Positions 36,057 through 44,641 of a stretch of DNA of 64,000 nucleotides are shown one piece after another. This DNA is from Peribacillus muralis (GTDB lineage: Bacteria > Bacillota > Bacilli > Bacillales > DSM-1321), in assembly GCF_001645685.2 (NCBI RefSeq), contig NZ_CP017080.1, forward strand, positions 4,641,051 to 4,705,050. The letters are read 5' to 3'. Every line of letters begins with the position of its first letter. Positions within the stretch are counted from its first letter, which is position 1. A program made the position numbers and the translations under genes. Below the pieces are notes generated by a model. That model had not been told where the DNA came from, searched no databases, and was given only the letters and a program-made list of their open reading frames with translations.

Positions 36057-36350
36057 TCAAGCTTTGCGGAGTTTTTTTCTGTCAGCTAAAAGTCCTGCAC
36101 TTTTTTCGAGAGCCGAAATCCTTTCTGTTAATTTTTCATTATGGTCATATAAATACTTGTTTTGCGTTTCCAATTCAATATGCATCGACTTAACCTGGCC
36201 TATTTCATATTCATTATCCCAGGTTCTTACTTGCGTCTTCGCCACATGACCAATCAATACACTAAGGCGTTCTTCCATATGCTTATTGGTCTGCAAGATT
36301 TTATATAGGGAATCTTCTTTACGAAGGCAATCCTTACATTCTTCGCTCAT
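36057..36350 (-). CDS. Small coiled-coil hypothetical protein
   Basis: A 97-residue protein starting MSEECKDCLRKED at an ATG with GGAGG (the frame extends to 36377, but that part lies inside ssb without a ribosome site). It has a CxxC pair near the N-terminus, then a long charged helix likely to coil (SMHIELETQNKYLYDHNEKLTERISALEKS). It is 16 bp downstream of ssb and shares its terminator. I do not recognise a family. Its pairing with ssb suggests, but does not show, a DNA-related role. Confidence 0.6.
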   Translation of the reverse strand: MSEECKDCLRKEDSLYKILQTNKHMEERLSVLIGHVAKTQVRTWDNEYEIGQVKSMHIELETQNKYLYDHNEKLTERISALEKSAGLLADRKKLRKA

Positions 36351-36366
36351 TACTTTACCTCCAAGT

Positions 36367-36729
36367 TTATAACCCAATATGCTGAAAGTCCTTTGGCTTC
36401 ATGTCTTGCTGTTTAGGTCCAATGAACTGAACCAAGTCCGCGACCACTTCAGTTGCATATATATTTTTGCCATCTTTGTTTTCGTATGTCCTCGTTTGAA
36501 TCCTGCCCGTAATCCCGATCAAGGTCCCTTTTTTACAATACTGGGCAGTATTTTCAGCCGACTTTTTCCATATGATACACTGTACGAAGTCCGCTTCATA
36601 GTCACCAACCGTATTACGGAAATGACGGTTGACCGCTAACGTGACATTGGAAACAGCCTTGCCATCGGGGGTATATCTTAACACAGGATCCTTTGTAAGC
36701 CTGCCGACAAGGGTTACTTGGTTAATCAT
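36367..36729 (-). CDS. ssbB: Single-stranded DNA-binding protein, SsbB type
   Basis: A 120-residue OB-fold protein ([29 protein letters not shown], then [23 protein letters not shown]). It ends shortly after the OB fold and lacks the glycine-rich linker and acidic DDDLPF tip of SsbA. That matches B. subtilis SsbB (YwpH), the competence-associated paralogue, and its location near ywpF supports this. It binds single-stranded DNA in the cytoplasm. I did not find a convincing ComK box upstream. Confidence 0.88.
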   Translation of the reverse strand: MINQVTLVGRLTKDPVLRYTPDGKAVSNVTLAVNRHFRNTVGDYEADFVQCIIWKKSAENTAQYCKKGTLIGITGRIQTRTYENKDGKNIYATEVVADLVQFIGPKQQDMKPKDFQHIGL

Positions 36730-37097
36730 CTTTTCTCTCCTCTCTCTTTAAGATGTTTTAATCATACTCGTTCTTCAAATAAATAAAAAATGACTGAAAT
36801 GGCGTTATTTCGGTCTTTCCCTAATCGAAAATGGCTTGGAGTTGGTTCAAAATCAATTTACCCTGGGTAAAATCAGTTAATAATCAAATAGTTAACAAAA
36901 TTAAATATTTTGCAAAATTATATCCTATCGTTCATAATTTAGACAATTGCTGGGTTTTCATTTCATTAAATCATCGTTTTTTAGTATGATATAATTACCT
37001 TTATAAGGATTAATCGACGTGTATCATTTTGGATAGATTAAAAATTACGTATGAGAGAGGTATTTACCGCTCTTTTGGCAAGAAACGGAGGAATTGG
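36730..37097. promoter_or_regulatory. Divergent promoter region between ssbB and ywpF
   Basis: A 368-bp AT-rich gap. A TATAAT-like sequence occurs at about 36988-36995 for ywpF without a clear -35. I see no gene and no ComK box (paired AAAA-N5-TTTT) that I would defend. Confidence 0.4.
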
Positions 37098-37532
37098 ATG
37101 AAATCGTTTAAATTGATCTCGTTGCAAATTGTTACGGAGAATTTACACGTGATTGATATTGCATTAACAGACGGGCTGATAATAAACAAGGAAAACGACG
37201 CTAGAACCTGGCTACTGGAAGCCTTTGTGGAGGAAGATCATTTCAAGGAGCTTGAACCATCACTTCCCAATATAGACGGAGAGGTGTATATCCAGGCTGT
37301 CATTACAAAAAAAGATAATGAACCGGCTTTGTTTCACACAGCCTTACGAACGATCAGAAAGGTAGGCAACCATTATAGCCTCTTATTCGTTGGTGAAATT
37401 AAAAAAACGCGCAGCAAATATGCAGAACTCCTGCTGGAGGATTTGGTCCAAAAAGGCCTAGTCGGTGATGAATTAATAAATGAATTCAAGCAAAAAATCC
37501 GCTCGAAGCCTAAATTGGCAACGAATAAGTAA
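37098..37532 (+). CDS. ywpF: YwpF family protein
   Basis: A 144-residue cytoplasmic protein. I place the start at ATG 37098 (MKSFKLISLQIV), which follows ACGGAGGAATTGG; a longer frame to 37029 has no ribosome site. The N-terminus and the GLIINKENDARTWLLEAF block match the YwpF family as I recall it, and the genomic place (next to ssbB and fabZ) is that of B. subtilis ywpF. Function is not established. Confidence 0.75.
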   Translation: MKSFKLISLQIVTENLHVIDIALTDGLIINKENDARTWLLEAFVEEDHFKELEPSLPNIDGEVYIQAVITKKDNEPALFHTALRTIRKVGNHYSLLFVGEIKKTRSKYAELLLEDLVQKGLVGDELINEFKQKIRSKPKLATNK

Positions 37533-37565
37533 AGATTCTGCCCTCGATCCCCCTAACCGAATGCA

Positions 37566-37626
37566 AAAAAAAAGACTGACATAGTTGAAAGGATGTTCAT
37601 CCTTCTTCACTAGGCCAGTCTTTTTT
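37566..37626 (+). terminator. Bidirectional terminator between ywpF and a D/N-rich lipoprotein gene
   Basis: AAAGACTG (37571-37578) pairs with CAGTCTTT (37616-37623), with an inner AGGATG/CATCCT stem. It is flanked by A-run and T-run, so it can serve both convergent genes. Confidence 0.8.
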
Positions 37627-37632
37627 ACTTAA

Positions 37633-37911
37633 TTACTTATTGTTATCTTTTTTATCATCTTTAATTAGGTCATCATCGTTATCCATGCCATTATCATCAT
37701 TTTCCATCATACCGTCATCATCTTTATCCAGATCATTCACATCATTATCATTCATATCGTTATCATTTACGCCATTGTTATCATCTTCCATGATATTGTT
37801 ATCATCTTCTGGCGCGGGATTGTTATCATTATCATTCGTTCCACATCCGGCAAGGAACATTATGGATAATAAAGATCCCCCAATTAGTGCTAAAATTCTG
37901 CTTTTCATCAT
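37633..37911 (-). CDS. Asp/Asn-rich low-complexity lipoprotein
   Basis: A 92-residue product from ATG 37911 (MMKSRILAL), which has a GGGAGG site. A 20-odd-residue signal ends in LAGC, so it should be lipidated and surface-held. The mature part is almost entirely Asp, Asn, Glu and Lys with few hydrophobics (DDNN, NDND, DKDDDG), predicted to be disordered and strongly acidic. It might bind cations; no family is recognised. The DNA is an ATC/ATT trinucleotide-like tract, so repeat slippage between strains is likely. Confidence 0.7.
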   Translation of the reverse strand: MMKSRILALIGGSLLSIMFLAGCGTNDNDNNPAPEDDNNIMEDDNNGVNDNDMNDNDVNDLDKDDDGMMENDDNGMDNDDDLIKDDKKDNNK

Positions 37912-38003
37912 TTTTGGCAACCTCCCTTCTTTCTTAATCATTAGCTATTTTGCCCCGAATGTGAAAATAACTTGCGTCCTAATTAAAATTTAAAAAGAAA
38001 ACA

Positions 38004-38034
38004 TAAAAAAATGCCGGACAAAAAGGCCGGCATT
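38004..38034 (-). terminator. Terminator downstream of fabZ
   Basis: An 8-bp GC-rich stem (38010-38017 with 38027-38034) is followed by seven T residues on the minus strand, 120 bp past the fabZ stop. No minus-strand gene lies between. Confidence 0.85.
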
Positions 38035-38153
38035 CAAAGGGAGAATAAAAAATAGTCTAACATTCAGTTTGCATTAATGAGCTTTGCAGTGCTCTTAATA
38101 TATACACCTCTTGACGATCGTTTAAACCAATATTTAGAAAATATGGAGAAGAT

Positions 38154-38582
38154 TTATTTGTCACCAAAGGCAAACATGATTTCGGCTTCACATGCTATCT
38201 CGCCATCTACAGTTGCGACCGCTTTCCCCTTGCCCATCGAGCCTCTCATTCGCACTATTTCAACTTCCAGGCGCAGTTGATCGCCCGGTTTGACTTGCTT
38301 TTTAAAGCGACAGCCATCAATTCCAGCAAAAAATGCCAGGCGTCCGTAATATTCCTCTTGTTTCAATACCGCTACAGCACCAACCTGCGCCAAAGCTTCT
38401 ACAATCAATACCCCAGGCATCACTGGATAGTCAGGAAAATGGCCATTAAAGAATTCCTCGTTGGCAGAAACATTCTTCAACCCTACCGCTCTTTTCCCTT
38501 CATCTATTTCGATAATCCGATCCACTAATAAAAATGGGTAGCGATGAGGGATGATTTCTTTTATTTGTGTGATATCAAGCAT
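38154..38582 (-). CDS. fabZ: 3-hydroxyacyl-ACP dehydratase FabZ
   Basis: A 142-residue hot-dog-fold enzyme that removes water from (3R)-hydroxyacyl-ACP in type II fatty-acid elongation. The active site is visible as [21 protein letters not shown], with His48 and Glu62. Length is standard. ATG has an AGGAGG site. It follows the flagellar/epuA-type genes on the same strand, in the ywpB position of B. subtilis. Confidence 0.95.
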   Translation of the reverse strand: MLDITQIKEIIPHRYPFLLVDRIIEIDEGKRAVGLKNVSANEEFFNGHFPDYPVMPGVLIVEALAQVGAVAVLKQEEYYGRLAFFAGIDGCRFKKQVKPGDQLRLEVEIVRMRGSMGKGKAVATVDGEIACEAEIMFAFGDK

Positions 38583-38710
38583 GATTGTTCCTCCTACGTA
38601 TTCATTTTTTTAACAACATGACGAGACTCGCCCCTGCCCTGAAGACAGAGGTGCAGTGAGCCAGTCATATAAGTCCGTTAACGCGTTTTTCACCTCGATG
38701 AACAAGGGAC

Positions 38711-38968
38711 TTACGCGCCCTTGTTCACTATATCAATAATATGGGTCCATGTGGATTTTTGGAAAACATCCAGTGCATGTCCTCCCCCAATGACACTGTA
38801 GCCTAAAAGCGCACCTGATAATGCAGCAATGAATATCAATCCAATAACAATGAGTAAACGAAGCCAAATTGGCAAAAGACGCACCCTGATTCTACGGCTC
38901 GGTTTCGTCTCGACTTCAATTATCTCTTCTTCAATCTGTTGTCTCATTACGCGATTTTGTTGTTCCAT
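38711..38968 (-). CDS. EpuA-like single-pass membrane protein (annotated DNA-directed RNA polymerase subunit beta family)
   Basis: An 85-residue protein with a basic, charged N-terminus (MEQQNRVMRQQIEEEIIEVETKPSRR) and one membrane helix (about 36-58), followed by a short extracellular end. The EpuA family is often mis-named RNA polymerase beta subunit; its role is not well defined. I chose ATG 38968, although the AAAGGAG site is about 14 bases away; the longer frame has no better start. A hairpin covers the stop codon (38697-38727). Confidence 0.65.
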   Translation of the reverse strand: MEQQNRVMRQQIEEEIIEVETKPSRRIRVRLLPIWLRLLIVIGLIFIAALSGALLGYSVIGGGHALDVFQKSTWTHIIDIVNKGA

Positions 38969-39139
38969 ATAGAATGTGAAAGCTCCTTTATCTAAGAAAA
39001 CCCGCCGACTTATTTTTCCTATACTCCAGGAATTCGGCAACTATGCAAAATGTTAGGCCCAAACGATTCTCTTGTTATGAATCCATTATAACCGATTTGC
39101 TGTAAATTCGCAGGAAGGCATTTTCATTTTCCAGATGAC

Positions 39140-39988
39140 TTAACGGATACCATTGATTAATCCACTCATTTGATCTGCCATCGTGATGGATCGGGATTGG
39201 AACTGGTACGATCGCTGAACATTGATCAAATCAGACATTTCTTTTGATAAATCGACATTGGATGACTCTAGTGCACCTTGGCGTACAGCTATTTGATTTC
39301 GGGAAGCACCGGTTAAAGCAGTCATGATATCATCCACGTTTACATCAAGGCGATTGATGTTTTCAGGCAGGCCAAGTAAATTTCCGCCTAGCCTGTCAAG
39401 AAATTGCGGCTTCTTGACCGAGACGATGCCAAGTCCGAAGCTTTCTTCACCATTTTCCTCAGTTTCTACCTTCAGGACTCCATCTTCCGTAATCTTAATG
39501 TCCGTAATATTCCCAGCAATAAGGATGGGTTCACCATTTTCGTCGAGAACCTTATGTCCGGCGGATGTAACCAGTATCATTTGATCGGGATCATTGGCAT
39601 TGGGTGATAAGTAAAATGCACCATCCCGTGTCAGCCTTGTATTGACCCCTTTACCATCCTGAACGCTCACAGTGAAGAATTGGTCTTCCTTAGTCAATGC
39701 AGCATCAAGGTTACGGTCTGTCGTCTTTATTGCTCCCTGTGAAAGCACCAATTGAGATTGGCTTAGCATAGCGCCTGTTCCCTGCCGGATGCCAGGTGCC
39801 GTCAGCCTTCCTTTTTCCTTGGACTCATTCGGTTGATTATTGAAACTCTGTGTCAATAAGTCATTGAAGCTCGTTTGGGTCTTTTTGTAGGCATTCGTAT
39901 CAACATTGGCGATATTATTGCTTATTTGGTCAATTTTGCTTTGAAGTTGGTTCAGCGTATTTGTCGCTGTCATCATGGTCCTATTCAA
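39140..39988 (-). CDS. flhP: Flagellar hook-basal body-like protein FlhP
   Basis: A 282-residue axial protein of the FlgG/FlgF family. It has the N-terminal rod motif (LQSKIDQISNNIANVDTNAYKK) and the C-terminal helix (SSNVDLSKEMSDLINVQRSYQFQSRSITMADQM). The start is TTG at 39988 with an AAGGGG site seven bases before it. It is 55 bp downstream of flhO, as in B. subtilis flhO-flhP, where both are needed for a complete rod. The location apart from the main flagellar operon is normal for Bacillus. Confidence 0.88.
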   Translation of the reverse strand: MNRTMMTATNTLNQLQSKIDQISNNIANVDTNAYKKTQTSFNDLLTQSFNNQPNESKEKGRLTAPGIRQGTGAMLSQSQLVLSQGAIKTTDRNLDAALTKEDQFFTVSVQDGKGVNTRLTRDGAFYLSPNANDPDQMILVTSAGHKVLDENGEPILIAGNITDIKITEDGVLKVETEENGEESFGLGIVSVKKPQFLDRLGGNLLGLPENINRLDVNVDDIMTALTGASRNQIAVRQGALESSNVDLSKEMSDLINVQRSYQFQSRSITMADQMSGLINGIR

Positions 39989-40043
39989 GAGTATTCCCCT
40001 TACATGTTCAAATTTCCAGAGACGTTTTTCTTCTTATGTCGAC

Positions 40044-40880
40044 TTAAAGCCTGCCAACTTCATTGACCGCTTTATCCAAACTTTTATCATAGGCTTGAAG
40101 GACCTTCTGACTGGATTCAAACGAGCGATATGCGGACATCATTTCCGTCATCGTTCTCGATTGATCGACATTTGAGCCTTCCAGGAAGCCTTGCTTGGTG
40201 GAAAAACCGCCTTCAACAGCCGCATATGCGCTAGGCAATTCCTCATCCCCCACAGCCTTATACAGGCCTTCCCCGTCCTTCATCAGCTGGGAAGATGGAT
40301 CATCTGAATAGCCGATGCCCAGTCGTGCGGTTTGAATATTCCCCTCTAAAATGACACCGTCATCCGTAACGGTGAACCTGTCGCTCTCTAGCTTGATCCG
40401 TTCCTTATTTTCATTCAGGACATAGTGACCTGAAGGGGTAGTTAAATATCCTTGCCCATCAAGGGTAAAGCTGCCGTTCCGTGTATAACGGAGTCCGCCA
40501 TCTCCATCCTGGACAGTAAAAAGCACAGAACCTTTCCGTCGATCTTCATTGATCGGCAGGTTCTCATCAGCCAAGGCCATATCGGTATTGAGCCCTGTTT
40601 CCTCCAATGTACCCTGGGTGAATAACGGGTTAGCCTCCTGTACGTAGACGCCGGTACTGAGGGCCCCAACCTTGGAGATTTGAGGGATTCCCAATTTATT
40701 TTCAGTAGGAATCGTTTTGCCCCCCATGTTGCTGATAAGCAATTCCGGAAATGACCTTACACTCGTCTGATCCGCTTTATACCCTGTTGTATTTGCATTG
40801 GACATATTGTTTGTGAGTAATTCAGTGCGCCTTTGCTGTGTAATCATCCCGGAAGCAGCTGTATAAAACCCTCTTAGCAT
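40044..40880 (-). CDS. flhO: Flagellar hook-basal body-like protein FlhO
   Basis: A 278-residue axial protein beginning MLRGFYTAASGMITQQRRTELLTNNMSNANTTGYKADQ-like (rod motif near residues 4-40) and ending in an EGSNVDQSRTMTEMMSAYRSFESSQKVLQAYD-type helix. I start at ATG 40880, eight bases after GGAG; a GTG nine bases earlier is too close to the site. It is probably part of the flagellar rod, exported by the flagellar type III system. It is followed by flhP and preceded, after 250 bp, by mbl on the same strand. Confidence 0.88.
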   Translation of the reverse strand: MLRGFYTAASGMITQQRRTELLTNNMSNANTTGYKADQTSVRSFPELLISNMGGKTIPTENKLGIPQISKVGALSTGVYVQEANPLFTQGTLEETGLNTDMALADENLPINEDRRKGSVLFTVQDGDGGLRYTRNGSFTLDGQGYLTTPSGHYVLNENKERIKLESDRFTVTDDGVILEGNIQTARLGIGYSDDPSSQLMKDGEGLYKAVGDEELPSAYAAVEGGFSTKQGFLEGSNVDQSRTMTEMMSAYRSFESSQKVLQAYDKSLDKAVNEVGRL

Positions 40881-41148
40881 CTTCTTCACTCCTCATTCTT
40901 TAAAAACTCATACCGTTCATTCTTATATATTTCTTATCGGACTGAACATCGGTATCTTAAGGGAAAAAGAAAAGCTTTAGGCAGAAGTAGTATTGGCTAG
41001 GTCAGATTTAAAGGAATGGTGTTAAATAACCGAATAAAAGAAGAGGGCCTATTGCTCATCAGTACTAGAACCGCACGCACTTTCACTATGCCTCATGTTT
41101 GTCTGAACCTTAGACCCTTATCTTATGATGCAGATTCCCATCCGCTTT

Positions 41149-42150
41149 TTAGTTGAATTTGTGCCTTGGCAATTTGTCCATATTATCAAGCATGATTCCA
41201 GTTCCGATTGCTACACAATCCATTGGATGCTCGGCAACGAGTACAGGTACTTTAAGTTCTTCGGCAAGCAGTAAATCGATACCGTGAAGCAATGCTCCAC
41301 CGCCCGTTAAGATGACGCCGCGGTCGATGATATCAGCCGAAAGTTCAGGCGGTGTCCGCTCAAGTACGCTTTTGGCAGCTTGTACAATGACGGAAACCTG
41401 CTCGCGAAGAGCTTCCTCAATCTCTTCAGAGTTGACCGAGATCGTTCTAGGCAAGCCCGACACCATATCACGGCCACGAATATCGATGACTTCATTACGT
41501 GAACCAGGGAAGACGGTTGCAACTTCGATCTTGATGTTTTCCGCCGTACGCTCACCAATCAGAAGCTTATACTTCCGCTTGATATAATGCAGGATTTCGT
41601 TGTCGAATTTATCACCGGCCATTTTAATGGATGAAGATGTAACGATATCACCCATTGACAGCACGGCTATATCCGTTGTACCCCCGCCTATGTCCACGAC
41701 CATATTCCCGCTCGGCTGAAAAATATCCATGCCTGCGCCAATTGCAGCCACTTTAGGTTCTTCTTCAAGGAATACTTTCTTTCCGCCGCTTTTTTCAGCA
41801 GCTTCTTTAATTGCCTTTTGTTCGACGCTCGTTATGTTTGTCGGGCAGCAAATCAATATTCTCGGCTTGGAAAGGAAGCCCTTTACATTCAATGTATTGA
41901 TAAAATGCTTAAGCATCGATTCTGTTACATCAAAATCCGCAATGACTCCATCTTTCAAAGGGCGGATGGCAATGATGTTTCCCGGGGTCCGGCCCACCAT
42001 TTTACGAGCTTCTTCCCCGACAGCAAGAACACGGTTCGTATTCTTATCAATCGCCACTACCGAAGGCTCATTTAACACAATTCCTTTACCTTTGACATGT
42101 ATAAGAACATTGGCTGTTCCAAGATCTATCCCAATATCTCTAGCAAACAT
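41149..42150 (-). CDS. mbl: Cell-shape determining actin homologue Mbl
   Basis: A 333-residue MreB-family ATPase that forms membrane-bound filaments guiding lateral wall synthesis. The phosphate and adenosine motifs are visible (IGIDLGTANVLI, VVDIGGGTTDIAVL, GVILTGGGALLHGID). The start MFARDIGIDLG and the position between spoIIID and flhO are those of mbl rather than mreB or mreBH. Complete, standard length. Confidence 0.93.
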   Translation of the reverse strand: MFARDIGIDLGTANVLIHVKGKGIVLNEPSVVAIDKNTNRVLAVGEEARKMVGRTPGNIIAIRPLKDGVIADFDVTESMLKHFINTLNVKGFLSKPRILICCPTNITSVEQKAIKEAAEKSGGKKVFLEEEPKVAAIGAGMDIFQPSGNMVVDIGGGTTDIAVLSMGDIVTSSSIKMAGDKFDNEILHYIKRKYKLLIGERTAENIKIEVATVFPGSRNEVIDIRGRDMVSGLPRTISVNSEEIEEALREQVSVIVQAAKSVLERTPPELSADIIDRGVILTGGGALLHGIDLLLAEELKVPVLVAEHPMDCVAIGTGIMLDNMDKLPRHKFN

Positions 42151-42336
42151 TTCTTAAATCCTCCTTGAATATCCTCACATATAACCTACTTCTGTCCTAA
42201 TTGTTTATTTTACCATATTGCATTGACACAAGTAAGTATGAATTATAAATAAACGTTAACGGATACTTTTATTTCCTATTTTACCAAAATGTAAATATTT
42301 TCGATACCATATGTACCATCCCCGTTTTTTGCCCAT

Positions 42337-42420
42337 AAAAAAATCCCGGCAGTGAATCGCCGTCAAGGATTGGATTACATCCTTCCCCTAATAGCTCGAT
42401 TCACATCCAAATGCCGGGAT
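42337..42420 (-). terminator. Large multi-stem terminator of spoIIID
   Basis: Three nested/stacked stems: ATCCCGGCA with TGCCGGGAT (42343-42351, 42412-42420), GTGAATCG with CGATTCAC (42352-42359, 42397-42404), and an inner AAGGAT/ATCCTT hairpin. Seven T residues follow on the minus strand. It lies 11 bp past spoIIID and insulates mbl. Confidence 0.85.
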
Positions 42421-42431
42421 GGGTACCTATA

Positions 42432-42704
42432 TTATTTGACGATTTCTTCTTCTCTTTCAGAGCGTTTATATTTTAATTTCGTTGCTTCTCCGCCTCTAAG
42501 GTGACGAATGGATTTATGGTAATCCAATATATCCTTTACTTCGTTAGCCAAATCAGGATTAATTTCTGGCAGCCTCTCCGTCAAGTCTTTATGGACTGTA
42601 CTTTTTGAGACTCCGAACTCTTTTGCAATGACGCGGACCGTTTTTCTAGTTTCCACGATATACTTTCCTATCTTGATAGTTCTTTCTTTGATGTAATCGT
42701 GCAC
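42432..42704 (-). CDS. spoIIID: Sporulation transcriptional regulator SpoIIID
   Basis: A 90-residue helix-turn-helix protein of the sporulating mother cell. The sequence HDYIKERTIKIGKYIVETRK, VRVIAKEFGVSKSTVHKDL and YHKSIRHLRGGEATKLKYK matches B. subtilis SpoIIID almost residue for residue. The start is GTG at 42704, nine bases after GGGGAGG, as I recall for B. subtilis; a longer ATG frame overlaps the ribosome site. It activates and represses sigma-E genes and acts in the switch to sigma-K. I see no confident sigma-E promoter by eye. Confidence 0.95.
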   Translation of the reverse strand: MHDYIKERTIKIGKYIVETRKTVRVIAKEFGVSKSTVHKDLTERLPEINPDLANEVKDILDYHKSIRHLRGGEATKLKYKRSEREEEIVK

Positions 42705-43030
42705 ACCACTCGACCTCCCCAAATTGGATGTGAGAAGTGTGAAATGAGATTCGTATTTTTCGAATCGAATACCGCTGCCCTATAAACAATGAAAGATAGA
42801 ATTATTCACCTATTAGATAATTTGTAATAAACGATTCCTCACCTCAAACACTCTCTTTTCATGGTTTATAACATCTTATTAGCTTGGTTAAGAATATATG
42901 CCTAATGGGACAGGGCGTTCGGATTTATTTCTGAGTACCACCTGTTCAATTTTCGGGAAAAGCGAATTATTTCCCAAGAAATTTGTCGGAAATCCAAACA
43001 TTTAAGCATACGTTAACGGATTTCCTCTAT
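42705..43030. promoter_or_regulatory. Intergenic region upstream of spoIIID
   Basis: A 326-bp gap between the spoIIQ terminator and spoIIID. It should hold the spoIIID promoter (sigma-E dependent in B. subtilis). I could not align a convincing -35/-10 pair. No gene or other repeat is seen. Confidence 0.4.
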
Positions 43031-43066
43031 AAAAAAGGAAGCCGTCCTGAGGGATGGCTTCCTTTT
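43031..43066 (-). terminator. Terminator downstream of spoIIQ
   Basis: AAAGGAAGCC pairs with GGCTTCCTTT around a 12-nt partly paired loop. T-runs exist on both sides, so it can act in both directions. It lies about 70 bp past the spoIIQ stop. Confidence 0.8.
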
Positions 43067-43134
43067 ACCAAATTTTTCAGTTGTTGTCATTCGTAACGCC
43101 AAAGGTTTTCGTTTTGATTTATGAAAAATCTTAT

Positions 43135-44034
43135 TTAATTAGATTGATTCAACGAATCTTTTAAGGAGCCGCTCTCTTCGGTTGTATCTTCACCTGGAGT
43201 TGAGCCTTCCTTATCCGTGCCATTTTCTAAATCTGTGCTTTCGTCAGTTTCGTCAACGGCTGGAGTTTCATCCTTGCCAGTTTCGGATTCTTCGACTGCA
43301 GGTGTTTCTTCTTTTTTGGCTGAGTCGTCAAGTTCGCTTCCTTCCGCTTCAGTTGCAGCTTGAATGGCAGAAGCTTGTTTATCGAAAAATTCAATCGGAT
43401 TCAGCGCGATGTTATCTTTTCTGATTTCGAAGTGGACATGTACGCCAGCTTCTTCATTGATTTGGCTTTTTCCCGCTTTTGCGAGAGATTGACCTTGTTT
43501 CACCTTGTCACCGACAGCTACCTTAATGTCTTTTACGGATTGGTAACGAGTAACGACATTATCTTCATGCTCTACTTCAATTAGATTTCCAAGTAATGCA
43601 TCATTTTGAACCTTTGTTACATTTCCACTTAAGGAAGCCTTAACATCGAAAGACTTTCCGTCTTCCATTGCAATGTCGATCCCTTTATTTTGCTCATATC
43701 TATTGTTGTAGAAAACCAATGCATCTTCTTGCGACTTTTCATCTGCATTCACATCATAAAACTGTTTCTTGATTACCGTTTCATTCGCATTCTCTACAGG
43801 CATTTTGGTTGTTTCGAGATTACTATTGACCTCTACAGAAGGCTCACCATAGTTTTTACCTGTTTCAGCTGAGTCCTCTTTGCCATCTTTAGCTGAATCA
43901 TTGAAACTATTTTGTAATAAGAAGGCCGCGGCTAAGATTATGGCTGCACTTGCGATATAGATTGCTGCTAACGCCCAACGTTGTTTCAGTATACGTCGGA
44001 TTGTGGAAGTTGGTTTCTTTTCTTCCTCTCTCAT
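43135..44034 (-). CDS. spoIIQ: Forespore engulfment protein SpoIIQ (M23/LytM domain)
   Basis: A 299-residue forespore membrane protein: short cytoplasmic tail, one membrane helix (about 20-42), linker, then a LytM domain (about 120-225) and a long Glu/Thr-rich acidic tail. In active LytM enzymes HxGxD binds zinc; here that position reads NKGID, while the second motif VHVHFEIR is intact. It is therefore probably not an enzyme but the docking partner of SpoIIIAH during engulfment. ATG 44034 follows GAGGTG. Confidence 0.92.
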   Translation of the reverse strand: MREEEKKPTSTIRRILKQRWALAAIYIASAAIILAAAFLLQNSFNDSAKDGKEDSAETGKNYGEPSVEVNSNLETTKMPVENANETVIKKQFYDVNADEKSQEDALVFYNNRYEQNKGIDIAMEDGKSFDVKASLSGNVTKVQNDALLGNLIEVEHEDNVVTRYQSVKDIKVAVGDKVKQGQSLAKAGKSQINEEAGVHVHFEIRKDNIALNPIEFFDKQASAIQAATEAEGSELDDSAKKEETPAVEESETGKDETPAVDETDESTDLENGTDKEGSTPGEDTTEESGSLKDSLNQSN

Positions 44035-44053
44035 ATTAATCACCTCAGCAATC

Positions 44054-44082
44054 ATTCTGAACATTTTGTTAAGAATATATAC
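44054..44082 (-). promoter_or_regulatory. Candidate sigma-F promoter of spoIIQ
   Basis: On the minus strand GTATA (44078-44082) is followed after 15 bp by GTTCAGAAT (44054-44062), which fits the sigma-F -10 pattern GGNRANAMT at five of its seven constrained positions. It lies about 20 bp before the spoIIQ start, leaving a very short leader. spoIIQ is sigma-F dependent in B. subtilis. Confidence 0.4.
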
Positions 44083-44186
44083 ACTCAGGAAAAAATTTTT
44101 TTAGATTTATTTTGTGGAAATGAATCCGATTTTATTCGTGGAATGGTAAAATGTTTGGTATCTCACTGTTGAAGGATGTTTAATTC

Positions 44187-44612
44187 ATGAAAAAAGCCTT
44201 TAGAATCGTGTTAACACTATTGCCTTTCCTATATATGATTGCGATTTGGATAATGTCGGGCAACCCCGATGACATGATACTTGATCTTCCATCATCCTCG
44301 GTCGACCGATTTATAAAAGAGGCACTTCATCTTGTCGAATTTGCCATTTTGTTCATTTTATTCGTTTCGGCCCTTGCCGCAAACCATAAATTGAAACCAG
44401 GCTTAAGCCTGGTTGCGGCCCTTGCTGCATGTCTTTATGGAGTTTTGGATGAATACCATCAATCCTTCATTCCGTACCGCTCAGCAACCTTAATAGATAT
44501 CATTAAAGATATCATTGGAGTGGCTGCTGTCTATTTTCATGTTCAATATCACTATTTTAAGCATGGACGCGGATTTTTGACCACCATAGAAAAAATAAGC
44601 GCAAAAAAATGA
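44187..44612 (+). CDS. VanZ-family membrane protein (YwnJ-like)
   Basis: A 141-residue protein with about four membrane helices. The VanZ core is visible as ALHLVEFAILFILF, CLYGVLDEYHQSFIPYRSATLIDIIKDIIGV. Family members are linked to teicoplanin tolerance in enterococci, but the biochemical role is unclear. It is divergent from spoIIQ, as I recall for ywnJ in B. subtilis. ATG follows GAAGGATG. The stop codon touches the terminator stem. Confidence 0.8.
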   Translation: MKKAFRIVLTLLPFLYMIAIWIMSGNPDDMILDLPSSSVDRFIKEALHLVEFAILFILFVSALAANHKLKPGLSLVAALAACLYGVLDEYHQSFIPYRSATLIDIIKDIIGVAAVYFHVQYHYFKHGRGFLTTIEKISAKK

Positions 44613-44641
44613 GAGATGGGGATTTCCCATCTCATTTTTTT
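44603..44641 (+). terminator. Bidirectional terminator between vanZ-like gene and spoIID
   Basis: An 8-bp stem (44613-44620 with 44626-44633) with a GATTT loop has T residues on the right and A residues on the left. It overlaps the ends of both convergent genes. Confidence 0.88.

Noticed and set aside
35871..36089. 72-codon plus-strand frame beside the ssb terminator
   Set aside because: It crosses the terminator hairpin and overlaps the coiled-coil gene in antisense; no ribosome site.
36730..37097. ComK box upstream of ssbB
   Set aside because: Only isolated AAAA and TTTT tracts occur in an AT-rich gap; no paired AAAA-N5-TTTT motif with correct spacing.
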